A stretch of DNA of 64,000 bases, from assembly GCF_028476545.1 (NCBI RefSeq), contig NW_026731930.1:124001-188000 (forward strand), in the 5' to 3' direction. The number at the start of each line of letters is the position of its first letter. The first letter of the stretch is position 1. Positions 46,020-54,949 of the stretch are shown piece by piece. Origin of the DNA: Physella acuta. Lineage: Eukaryota > Mollusca > Gastropoda > Physidae. The notes beneath the pieces were generated by a model. It saw only the letters and a program-made list of their open reading frames with translations, was not told the origin of the DNA and searched no databases. Both the position numbers and the translations under genes were made by a program.

Positions 46020-46800
46020 GTTACCTAATGGTGTTATCTCATGGCCCATGCATTCCTGTGGTCTATTTAAACATGGAACTGGGCGGACTGTTTACAGTAA
46101 CAACAATAGAAGCTGCTTTTTATGGAAACCTGACAGCCGTTTGAGTGGTTGTGCTTGTCACTACATCTAAAGAGATCATCTTGCTACACCCCTTAGTTAG
46201 TTTTGGCAATTTTAAGATGTCTTTATAGATTAGACTGGTATACATTCGGGGTCTAAATAAAACTTAATCGTTTCATAGAAAGTCAGCTTAGGATCGATAC
46301 ATTGCCGTAGGTATAGTTTACACGTTCTGAACATGTATAACCCGCTCACAACTCGAGGTTAACATATCTAAAATGAACAAATTATATTTTATTTTTTGTT
46401 ACAATTATTATAGTACTATATTCATTTTTTGTAAAATGTATTTTTGTTTTAACTGCATATTTTAACAATAAAGAAACAGTTTATACTTACTTCCCATTTA
46501 TCCATTTGTTATTTGTAAGGGAAATAATTCAAACCCAATTTATATCACTAGCCTATAAATGATTTAAAAAATTAATAACCTTTAGTTAAAAAATAAAGAC
46601 GGACATGCTTAGCAAATTCATATTTTAAAAAAACATTAAATAAGAAAATATGAATTGTTTAGATGAGTGTGTCTTTGTTTTTATAAATTGTTTGTTTTTA
46701 CAAATTTATAGAAAACATTATTGAGATTGCTTACGCTTTTCAAAAACACGCGAATCAGTCGAATAAAGCTTTAATTCGGCAGAATACATAACCTGTCATA
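46020..46800 (+). repeat. R3 dispersed repeat, full copy 1
   Basis: Aligns for more than 700 bp with 50755-51470, including an almost unchanged block from GTTTGAGTGGTTGTGCTTGT through CATCTAAAGAGATCATCTTG and GGTCTAAATAAAACTTAATC to CCGCTCACAACTCGAGGTTA (46138-46360). Non-coding. Confidence 0.85.
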
Positions 46801-46927
46801 ACTATTTTAATTTTTACAAATCCTAATATATTATTCAGAAAATCTGTCATTAGAAAGGGTTATAGCAGGGGTCTCCAAACTTTTCAGCCCGAGGGCCGCA
46901 TTAATTATCAAATATCAGTTCGGGGGC

Positions 46928-47100
46928 CAGAGTTTCTTTAAGGCATCTCTTCAGGGTCGTGGCTCCCCCCCCCCCCCCCCGAAAAAGGACTACCGCCCCT
47001 CCCCCCCCTCCAACGAAATATAATTTATATTGGAATATATACACATTTCGAGTGTCCACCCCCCACCCCCACCCCCCACCCCCCCACACCCGAGGTCCAC
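46928..47100 (+). mobile_element. CAGTGTTTCTTCC-family MITE nested in the hAT element
   Basis: CAGAGTTTCTTTAAGGCATC, a C run at 46964-46980, GAACGAAAT-like CAACGAAATATAATTTATAT and GAGTGTCCACCCCCC follow the order of the copy at 59046. The right end is lost. Proline- and glycine-rich frames on both strands here are composition artefacts. Confidence 0.65.
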
Positions 47101-47296
47101 AATTTCTCTCAAATTGTTCTTCTCGTATTTCATTCTTGAAAATGTTTGTTCATACAGGTATGTTGTTGGAAAATTTGAAAGGTACTTTGATGCAAAAGTT
47201 TTAATGTTAGGAAAGCCTTCCTTGTGCAAAAACTTATGAAAACCCATCCGCCCTTCTTTGAACGTGAAGTCATTTTCTTGCAATTCAATGACCTCC

Positions 47297-47404
47297 GGCT
47301 GGGCATAGTGCTGACCACACTATCTCTTCATATGCCGAGGTCACAGAAACAAGTGAACTCTACTTCACTTGCCACATAGACCGTCAGATTTGAAAGGGAA
47401 ACTT
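47297..47404 (+). mobile_element. 5'-truncated SINE in the hAT element, 13-bp TSD
   Basis: GGCTGGGCATAGTGCTGACC, TATCTCTTCATATGCCGAGG, TCACAGAAACAAGTGAACTC and GTCAGATTTGAAAGGGAAAC are the 3' half of the tRNA-type SINE. It is flanked by TTCAATGACCTCC at 47284-47296 and 47405-47417, a 13-bp duplication as expected for LINE-driven retroposition. Confidence 0.9.
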
Positions 47405-48205
47405 TTCAATGACCTCCATCTGCAGCTCATCTTTTCAACTGGTCACATTTGCTTCAAATAGGCTTTGAAACAGTCTCACTTCTTCTGCCCTTGAGTCCAA
47501 GTCAGAAAACCGCTACTGAAACTGCAGCTGGAGGTCTTTAACGATCTCGTATGTAAATGACGTGGGGGACTCAGTGGTTGCTTCAGCCGTAAAGACCTTG
47601 CACTGCTGAAAGTGTGTCAAGTTGTTAGCCTGTACTTGTTCCCAAAACATGACAAGTTTGTATCTAAAGGCCTTTAGGTGGGTGTATAGGTCAGAAACTG
47701 GATTTCACTCTCTTGCTGTTATAAGTTCAGAAAATTTAAATGACCAGTTATGTTTGCAGCAGAGGCAAATTTCTATACCCACTCTTCATCAGACAATAAT
47801 GGCTGTGACTTGCCTTTACTATCAGGAAGTCACCTATTTCTTTTCTTAGATACTCTGCTCAGAATTTTCTCGCAAAATTATCAATCTTACTGATGTGAAA
47901 TAATATGGTAAATCTTGAGATTTTCTGTTTGTCTCTGATAGTTAGATATCCTCTTCGGTAAAAGTGCCATACATGTTATGTAGGGAAGCCAGCGGAAGCC
48001 AACTCTTGTATTATGTTCAGGTCTTCATCCACAACTCTAATGAACACAAGCAGTTGAGAGGTGGAACCGTTTTTAATTTTCTGTGCAAAGCTCCTCAGCC
48101 ACCTCCAACAAACATTTATTCAGTGGACAAAAAGATCGTCGCGGGCCGGATAAAATGACATCGCGGGCCGCATCCAGCCCGCGGGCCGTAGTTTGGAGAC
48201 CCCTG

Positions 48206-48540
48206 GGTTATAGTATCAAAATAAATATTTTGCAACATCAAAAAAAAAAATTCCTAATATATAAAAGCCTATGTGCGCACTTTTCTCATTTCACTAGTTG
48301 GGTTTGAGTCGGGGAGACTGAAAATATCTTGAACATTTCATGGGATGTGTTTATGATTTTGATGTTTTTTCATGTTTGACTCTAAATCTCCTTACTTCTT
48401 GTGATATGCATAGTTTGTATTTTCTCTGGCACTAAGCAACCCACAAGAGATATACATTTATCTCATTCATTCTTCATTTGCAAGGGAAACAATCAAGCAA
48501 ATTGTAAAGAGTTTAGGTTTGGCTGCAGTTATTTACCTTT
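48206..48540. other. Spacer, nothing recognised
   Basis: AT-rich. Begins with the second copy of the hAT target duplication. Confidence 0.4.
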
Positions 48541-49250
48541 AAGTTTAACAAACAACTTTATATTTAGCTACATCTGATCCGCCTCTAGCGTAACGCCTAC
48601 TTGTCTTACACGATTACATATTTTCGATTTTAGTTCATTATAACTGTGTCTATAAGATTAGTTCACTGTGGTGTACATATTGGTTTTTAGTGTTACCAAG
48701 ACATACAAGTATGTACCAATAACATACAATCATTTTTTCCGAAAGTTTACAAGGGAAATAATTAGGTATTTAATTGACAAACACATTTTATTCAATGAAA
48801 TGGAAACAATTCAATTAAAACAGGCAGGATTTTATTTTTAAAAAAATATTTTAAAAAATTAACATAATTTAAAACGTGATAAAATAATGTAGATGTATTT
48901 TTAATTATATTTAAAATGTATGTGAATAAAAAAAATAAAAGGCTATCCCGATGTGTGTTACACATATGGAAAAATGGCAATAAAGTCGATTTAAACAAAT
49001 TAATCATGTAACCTGCCTCATCTGAAGAGTGCAATTCATTTTTTCGCATAAGACAGGTCTTTACTACCATTCCTTTATTTCAAATAGTTACCCTTTTGAT
49101 ACATGTGCATATCAAACTTAGTTTCACCACGTATTTTCCATTATGTAAATTTATTACCATATTACTTGTATGTAAATGTTGTTAATGTAAACCTCTGAAT
49201 GTTTCTACAGACTAATAAACCCACCCATATGTTGTCATTTGCTTTATTAA
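48541..49250 (+). repeat. R2 dispersed repeat, long copy
   Basis: AGCTACATCTGATCCGCCTC, CGCCTACTTGTCTTACACGA, ATTTTAGTTCATTATAACTG, GTTTACAAGGGAAATAATTA, CGATGTGTGTTACACATATG, GGTCTTTACTACCATTC and TTGTATGTAAATGTTGTTAA align with 57700-58360. The 92-codon minus frame at 48792-49070 is not conserved in other copies. Confidence 0.8.
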
Positions 49251-49329
49251 AATTAAAAAAATTAAATTAAAGTTAAAAAAAAAACAATTAAAAAAAAACT
49301 AAAAAAAAAAAAAAAACTTTACTTCCGAC

Positions 49330-49515
49330 ATAACCGTGTTTCTTTTAGTCTCATACGAAAATGTTACAACTGTGCTATGAAAACTTAAACAGATCCCATA
49401 CAATGATAATTCGAAAACCCTAGACTGACCCTAAAAATTAACTCACCATTATGACCCATTTCTCTCTTAAACAACGACTATACAAGCATACCTAAATATT
49501 AATTTGCCAAATGAG
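49330..49515 (+). pseudogene. LINE reverse transcriptase fragment, degenerate
   Basis: In shifting frames it reads MIIRKP-TDPKN-LTIMTHF then SLLNNDYTSIPKY (about 49400-49500), aligning with the NYRPISLLNxDYK motif at the start of the polymerase domain and with the fragment at 10860-10960 (CTAGACTGACCCTAAAAATT against CCAGACTGACCCTAATTTAA). Only about 60 codons remain. It follows an A-rich tract and CGACATAACC, as the LINE tail does at 58420. Confidence 0.6.
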
Positions 49516-49534
49516 AGATATTGTTAAAAAGTAA

Positions 49535-49702
49535 AGTGAAGTTCCCTTTTCAAACATAACGGTCTATAGGGCAAGTGAAGTAGAGTTTAATTGTTTCTGT
49601 GACCTGGGCATTTGAAGAGATAGTATGGTCAGCACTATGCCCAGCCGCATTTACTTTCCCTAATGTGAGTTAGTTACCCACCAGACTTGGGTGGACTCAA
49701 GA
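49535..49702 (-). mobile_element. tRNA-type SINE, 5' head missing
   Basis: On the minus strand: GAGTCCACCCAAGTCTGGTG, GGGAAAGTAAATGCGGCTGG, GCATAGTGCTGACCATACTA, GTCACAGAAACAATTAAACT, CCCTATAGACCGTTATGTTT and an AAGGGAACTTCACTTTAC tail. The order is that of the SINE at 44934 but with a better preserved 3' end. Confidence 0.8.
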
Positions 49703-50394
49703 TGCCACCCATTCCAGCACAAATCATTAGGTCATTCATCAGCAACCAACAAATACAAGAGGTCACTCAAATCTTCCACAACACATCATTAGGTCAATCA
49801 TCAGCAATCAACAAATACATATGATGAACTATTGTAGAGCAGATAGCTGGGTATCGTATTAGACATTTATGTTGTTTAAACAATACACAACAACACAAAT
49901 ATACACGGATCGTTCAACATATAAACAGGAATAATTGAGCCCTTAAACATATTTTTTTTTTCTTTTTTTTTGTTTTTATTTTTAGGATAATATATAGGTG
50001 TAACGGCTGACTTTATGGCATATGCATAAACTCCAGTACATATAATTTACATTAAAAGGGCTTTCAGGATTAAAATAATAACATGTATTTTTTTTTTTTT
50101 TGCAATGGCAAACTGAGTTCCAGGTCCTATACATGCACAAAAATGACCGTAAGTCAAGAAAGTATTTTTTATCCTATACTTATGAAAACAAAGCATTACA
50201 TTACATATCATCACTTATAAAATATACTCAATCACAAGATCTAATCAGATATGTATTTAATTAATTGTTTTAACTATTGGCATATAATAATGTGCCTGTA
50301 AAAATACATTTGGTTACACTTTCTCGCACAAAAGTAACTAATACATATTAGTAGTACATACTTACACAAATAGAAGAACGAAACGTATACATGC
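49703..50394. other. Repeat remnants and AT-rich sequence
   Basis: A two-copy segment is present at 49710-49810 (CATCATTAGGTCAATCATCA and CAAATCATTAGGTCATTCAT). 49840-49890 resembles 30690-30750. No gene seen. Confidence 0.4.
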
Positions 50395-50492
50395 AGAGCC
50401 ATGCGTCTTGGTTGAAGCCTTGAAATATGTATACGGAGAATTGGAGATTATAGGAAGAAAACTCCACGCAGCTCAGATGGGTACCTGTCTAT
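50395..50492 (+). mobile_element. Composite SINE-like repeat, 5' part only
   Basis: GTCTTGGTTGAAGCCTTGAA, ATATGTATACGGAGAATTGG and AGCTCAGATGGGTACCTGTC match 17885-17945 and 9822-9845. A MITE cuts it at 50493. Confidence 0.55.
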
Positions 50493-50630
50493 CAGTGTTC
50501 TTCCAGACATCTCTACTAGCTTGGCCACAACTCCCCCCCCCCTGCCCCCACCTCCCTCGAAGAAAGTCTACCCCCCCCCCCCAGAACGAAATGGAAGTGA
50601 TCTAGAAAATAGATCCTTTTAACATTACAT
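50493..50630 (+). mobile_element. CAGTGTTTCTTCC-family MITE, 3'-truncated
   Basis: Begins CAGTGTTCTTCCAGACATCT, then C runs, CGAAGAAAGTCTACCCC, GAACGAAATGGAAG and AGATCCTTTTAACA, in the order of the copy at 59046. It ends before the CAGTGTCCGCC segment. Confidence 0.7.
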
Positions 50631-50749
50631 ATTTATGTGAGTTTCCAACTATTAATTGGTATAAAATTGATTATGTGTATCTTAGTCTGTGTTTAATCTT
50701 CTAGCTCTATATTGTGAGACAATTGGATTAAATGAGACAGTGATCGTCA

Positions 50750-51790
50750 ATAAATGACGTCTCATGGCCCATGCATTACTGTGTTCTATTTTAACATAAA
50801 ACTGGATGGAGTGTTTAGAGTAACAAAAACAGCAACTACTTCTTTATGGAAACCTGACAGTCGTTTGAGTGGTTGTGCTTGTCACTACATCTAAAGAGAT
50901 CATCTTGCTACACCCCTTAGTTAGTTTTGACAATTTTTTAAAGGTATCATTAGAGATGAGACTGGTATACATTCGGGGTCTAAATAAAACTTAATCGTTT
51001 CATAGAAAGTCAGCTTAGGATCGATACATTGCCGTAGGTATAGTTTACACGTTCTAAACATGTATAACCCGCTCACAACTCGAGGTTAACATATATAAAA
51101 TTAACAAATTATATAGGGCTATATACATGTTAGCTAAAAATGTATTTTTGTTTTAATGTATTTTTAACAATAAAGAAACAGTTTAAAATTACTCCCCATT
51201 TAATCATTTGTTTTTTATAAGGGAAATAATTCAAACACATTGTATATCACTAGCCTATAAATGATGATTTTAAAAAAAAATAACCATTAGATAAACATTT
51301 AAGACGGACATTTACAGTAAATACATATTAACAAAAATCAGTTTATAAGAAAATATGAATTGTTTATGTGAATGTATCTACGTTTCTAGAATTTTTTGTT
51401 TTTGCTTTTTTTTGAAAACGTTATTGATATTGCTTACGTTTTTTAAAGATATGCGAATAAGTGTATCATTCGATATTCGACTATGTACCACAATAACTCC
51501 TCTAAATATTTTAATTAAAAATAAATAAAAAATAAAATAAAATGAAGAATAAAATAATATTAAACAAAAACATGTGTATGTCTAGAATATAATCCAAAGC
51601 TTTCAATTAACTAAGTCAACACCTGCGGTTGCGTCTGATGGATACGTAAGCAACAGTAATATCGTATGTTAAAAAAAAAATATCACATAAACACGCGATA
51701 AAAAAAAAAACAACGGACTGAACATGTATATTGATACATCCAGTCAACTAAAAAGTATTTGATCACAATTCGCCAACTGTATATTATATC
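50750..51790 (+). repeat. R3 dispersed repeat, full copy 2, lacking the SINE
   Basis: More than 90% alike with 46030-46760 by eye. Its 3' part (51590-51700) matches 44850-44920 joined to 45130-45190, with the SINE-containing ~215 bp absent: the join reads TCTGATGGATACGTAAGCAA. Confidence 0.8.
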
Positions 51791-52504
51791 TTAATTAAAT
51801 GTTCCAGTCACAGCTTTACTTATTTCCAAATGTTATTCACTTTGATGGATGCTAGATTGAAAGAAAACTAGATGTTTGAACATAATTTCTGCATTTTAGA
51901 CCATAGTATGGCTAACCCAATTGAAGATTATCAGTATTTTTAGCTGTCCTAAACAATGTAATCATTGTCTAACAATTCAAAATCAGTATGCAGCTTAATT
52001 TTTGCGTGATTAACCATATTTCGTTATACATGATTTTTTTTCAATAAATTTACATGGGGCCGTTCGTTGCTAGAGACCCATTTATATGACGTTTTTTTTT
52101 TTTTTTTAAACAAAACGATATTTCAAAAAGTATTTATTTAAAAAGAAAAATCTATAGTCATTCTTTCATCCAGTGCCCAAAAGCTAAACGATATCAAAAA
52201 ATTATTATAAATGTGAGACGTTGGGATAATATCGGTTCAATATAAAACTCTAGGTAAGGGTTCTGTAAAAAAAAAAACATTTTGAATTTTGCTAGGGCGG
52301 CGCCACGGGAGGGTGCGATTGTTCTCAATGTACGGTATATAAAAATAATAAAAGTGAATTGCAGTGACACCGTTCACACGATCGCCATGAAACTTTGGTA
52401 AGATGTTGAGAATATTCCTGGGGAGGTGTGCAAAAAAAAATTCAAATTTCCAGGGATGGCGCCTCGGCAGGGCGCGATTTTTTTTCTATATATATATATA
52501 TATG
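51791..52504. other. AT-rich stretch with two related CGGCGCC..GCGATT segments
   Basis: 52279-52320 (AGGGCGGCGCCACGGGAGGG TGCGATT) and 52452-52480 (GGATGGCGCCTCGGCAGGGC GCGATT) are similar and each follows an A-rich tract and AATTT. Probably a diverged local duplication. A short TA tract lies at 52485-52504. Confidence 0.4.
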
Positions 52505-52538
52505 GTATATCTCCATTTACCCCCCCCCCCCCCCATCT

Positions 52539-52800
52539 CACAATTGGTGGTACTGCTTTTCCCCACTCTCACTACTGGCGGTACTACTTTTCCCCACCCT
52601 CACAATTGGTGGTACTGCTTTTCCCCACCCTCACTACTGGTGGTACTGCTTTTCCCCACCCTCACAATTGGTGATACTGCTTTTCCCCACCCTCACTACT
52701 GGTGGTACTGCTTTTCCCCACCCTCACAATTGGTGATACTACTTTTCCCCACCCTCACTACTGGTGGTACTGCTTTTCCCCACCCTCACTACTGGCGGTA
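52539..52800 (+). repeat. 31-bp minisatellite with alternating units
   Basis: Eight to nine units of CA(C/A)(A/T)A(T/C)TGGTGGTACTGCTT plus TTCCCCACCCT. CACAATTGG and CACTACTGG variants alternate, giving a 62-bp higher-order period. Three overlapping plus-strand frames (LVVLLFPTL, WWYCFSPPS, GGTAFPHPH) are translations of the array. Confidence 0.95.
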
Positions 52801-52939
52801 GATCTCCATTTACCCCCACCCTCACACACTACCGACTATAATAATAAACTAAGCTTCAAGTAATGTTCTATATATTTGGAAAACTGAGTTTGTTTTGACG
52901 TCAGAAACACCAGACTAGATACAATTATTATAATGTTAG

Positions 52940-53225
52940 CTCTATGGCTTTCGATACATTAGCCAAAATAAATCAACGGAATACTTCGTTTGGTCTTATA
53001 TATGAGAGTACATCAACCTAGCTGTAACGGTACTCAAGTTATCGTGTTTATAGACACACAGACACACACATAGAAAAACACACATACACATACATACACA
53101 GATATACGTACATATTTGCAAAACTATGTTTTTTTCGACTCAAGGAGCTGAAAACGTCGAGATTTTTTTTTTTTTTTTTTTGCACGATTACAAGACTGTC
53201 TATATACTTCGTAGATACGAGAAAC
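52940..53225 (-). repeat. R9 dispersed repeat, minus orientation, partial
   Basis: AGCTGTAACGGTACTCAAGT, TATCGTGTTTATAGACACAC, CGACTCAAGGAGCTGAAAAC, GCACGATTACAAGACTGTCT and ACTTCGTAGATACGAGAAAC mirror 18745-18940. Confidence 0.75.
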
Positions 53226-53286
53226 TAAAAACAATAGGACTAAAATAACAAGTAAGGATTACACACATTTTGAAAAGATCGAAAAA

Positions 53287-53541
53287 CTAATTACTTACAG
53301 GTTTACACGTTCTGATCGGACTGAGTCTCAGGTTGCCTGTTGAGGTGTGTTTACGTGTCGTTGGTTGCATTGGTTTGGCCATTGTTCTGTGGTCGTGCAG
53401 TTCTGATATATTTGTTTTCACCATGGGATTACAACAATTATAACTAGAATGTGTATAGTTTTTTTTTGTTGTAAAAATGTTGTGAAAATAATCTGTCGGA
53501 TGGTGGGTAGGATGCTTGGGTATAGTATAAACAGATGCCAT
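53287..53541 (-). CDS. Uncharacterised open frame, 84 codons, possible exon
   Basis: The minus-strand frame starts at an ATG (53541) and ends shortly after a good splice-donor-like CCT/GTAAGT (53298-53290), so it could be an exon ending in ..RTCKP. The product is polar and Thr/His/Lys-rich (MASVYTIPKHPTHHPTDYFH at the N-terminus), with no signal peptide or known domain. The plus strand is equally suggestive. A TTACTTACAG acceptor-like site at 53291-53300 opens a 47-codon stretch to a stop at 53441 containing the hydrophobic run VVGCIGLAIVLW. The two readings share the same splice-like bases, so at most one is real. The local GC content is higher than the flanks. No homology recognised, and it may simply be chance. 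Confidence 0.2.
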   Translation of the reverse strand: MASVYTIPKHPTHHPTDYFHNIFTTKKNYTHSSYNCCNPMVKTNISELHDHRTMAKPMQPTTRKHTSTGNLRLSPIRTCKPVSN

Positions 53542-53619
53542 ACCAACATATCACACTTTTATGTATGACAAAAGCATACAATTTTTTGACTACTTTTTCA
53601 CAGTTTGCCTCTTTAACTC

Positions 53620-54120
53620 GAACACATTATATATTAAGCAAATGCATAACCCGCGCATAGTTCAATGTTAACATAACTTGAAAGAAAATATTATATTTTG
53701 CTTAATATACATTTCATTATAGAGTTATAGACATTGTAGCCAATGAAGCAACTTTAAAAAAAAGTTGAGTACTTTTACAATATTGATACAGTTTGTTAAT
53801 TACTTCCCATGTTTACATCCTATTATTACAGGGGAAACGAATCTCATATAGTTTATATCACTAGCTATGTAAATTACTTAAAACAATAAAACCTTAAACA
53901 AGCTATAAAGTCGGACGTGTAGTGCATATTTACAAAATAGCAAGTTGTAGAAAAAGTCTAATACGTTTACGTGAATGTGCACTTTGTTTTTGAGTATTTT
54001 TGTGTTTGCTATTTAACGAAAACTTTATCGAGTTTGCTTACTCTTTTCAAAGACAAAAGATTCAGTCGGTTTAAAAAATTTGTGGTCTGTCTTTCATATT
54101 GGGCCTACTGTTTAATAATA
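53620..54120 (+). repeat. R3 dispersed repeat, diverged copy
   Basis: AATGCATAACCCGCGCATAG, GTTAACATAACTTGAAAG, ACTTCCCATGTTTACATCC, AAGTCGGACGTGTAGTGCAT and TTATCGAGTTTGCTTACTCT follow the R3 order. Confidence 0.6.
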
Positions 54121-54660
54121 ATATTTTATATTAAAATAATTTTTTTCTGGAAATGAATCTATAATGCATCGGTTTATATGGACCCACTCGAGAATAGTCT
54201 CCTAAGTTATTCGAAAGGCCTATCAAATATTATAATACACCACGGGAACAATTTCCTTGTATTGCAGCTATATTATGTGTCTGAACCCTTTGTGTTAAAA
54301 GAACACAAGCCACAAGAGGCAACGGCAGTATATAAGAAAACATTGAAAGATTATTTTTTGCAACGGTAATATTTACTCGTTAAATAAAAGTGTTTTTTTA
54401 ATTGTTTGTTTTTATTTATTTTTTAATTTTTTTTTTAAAATAATTCTTAAAAGAATTCTGGCTCTGTCACATATGTTGTCGTTATAGATTTTTAGAATTC
54501 TTAAGGTTAAACACAATCTGGCTAACTAAAATAAAACAATTCCATTATTTTATGTTATACATTTACAAAACAATAGGGAAAATCACAAATATTGAATGTT
54601 ACAATTTTTTTAATAAACCACTTGTCCACACGTCCGTCGTTCGTAGTTCAGTATTTTATG
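54121..54660. other. Stretch with a short uncharacterised frame
   Basis: A 63-codon plus frame (54178-54369) has no family I recognise. The rest is AT-rich. Confidence 0.3.
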
Positions 54661-54664
54661 TTGA

Positions 54665-54925
54665 CTAATTAGTTGTCTGATTATGTGACTTCTTAAGCCT
54701 GGGGCCCATTTTTCTTTGATAAAAAACGTGTTGAAGACGGAGCTGAGTACATGTCTGGACATTCCCCACAGTTGACTGTGGTTGAGGTCGGGACATCTGA
54801 GTAGGATCGTACATTTTGCTGCTATAGAAGCTGCTCACACCATCTGTTAGAAGGATTAGTTGCAATGTAACAACCATGAGCAAGACTGCTAAAGAATTTG
54901 AACCCCATTTAACCTGCACTACCAT
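54665..54925 (-). CDS. Candidate small secreted protein, 86 codons
   Basis: Translation from the ATG at 54925 starts MVVQVKWGSNSLAVLLMVVT and continues LQLILLTDGVSS. This is a convincing signal-peptide shape: a basic residue at position 6, a hydrophobic core of about 17 residues and a small-residue cleavage region after residue 32. The following ~54 residues are polar (FYSSKMYDPTQMSRPQPQST, one Cys, a RKMGPRLKKSH basic stretch) and match no peptide family I know. A frame beginning two codons earlier would need GTG and is less likely. It could be the first exon of a secreted peptide gene, a lone ORF in repeat DNA, or part of an unrecognised element. It lies immediately beside R1 copy C. No promoter or polyadenylation signal was confirmed. 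Confidence 0.3.
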   Translation of the reverse strand: MVVQVKWGSNSLAVLLMVVTLQLILLTDGVSSFYSSKMYDPTQMSRPQPQSTVGNVQTCTQLRLQHVFYQRKMGPRLKKSHNQTTN

Positions 54926-54949
54926 ACTCACGAAAACTATATAATAAGC

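Larger units (their letters stand above)
46866..48205 (-). mobile_element. hAT element (GTF2IRD2-like transposase), degenerate, exact 8-bp TSD
   Basis: A 1340-bp element with ends CAGGGGTCTCCAAACT and AGTTTGGAGACCCCTG (perfect 13-base or longer inverted repeats) and an exact 8-bp TSD GGTTATAG at 46858-46865 and 48206-48213. On the minus strand, broken frames read LLVFIRVVDEDLNIIQEL (about 48055-48000, catalytic domain), GDFLIVKGKSQPLLSDEE (about 47830-47770), and FPNIKTFASKYLSNFPTTYL then YEQTFSRMKYEKNNLREI (47215-47105, the C-terminal hAT dimerisation domain). The N-terminal BED finger and the middle of the catalytic domain are missing. Stops and frameshifts make it inactive. It hosts a SINE (47297-47404) and a MITE (from 46928). 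Confidence 0.9.

Noticed and set aside
46901-47283. Glycine/proline-rich frames as a cuticle- or silk-like protein
   Set aside because: They arise from C and G runs of a MITE nested in a hAT. The only meaningful coding signal is the hAT C-terminus on the minus strand.
52403-52801. Three overlapping frames of 82-132 codons as a repetitive protein
   Set aside because: All three frames are open across the same 31-bp array. No start context or conservation favours one of them.
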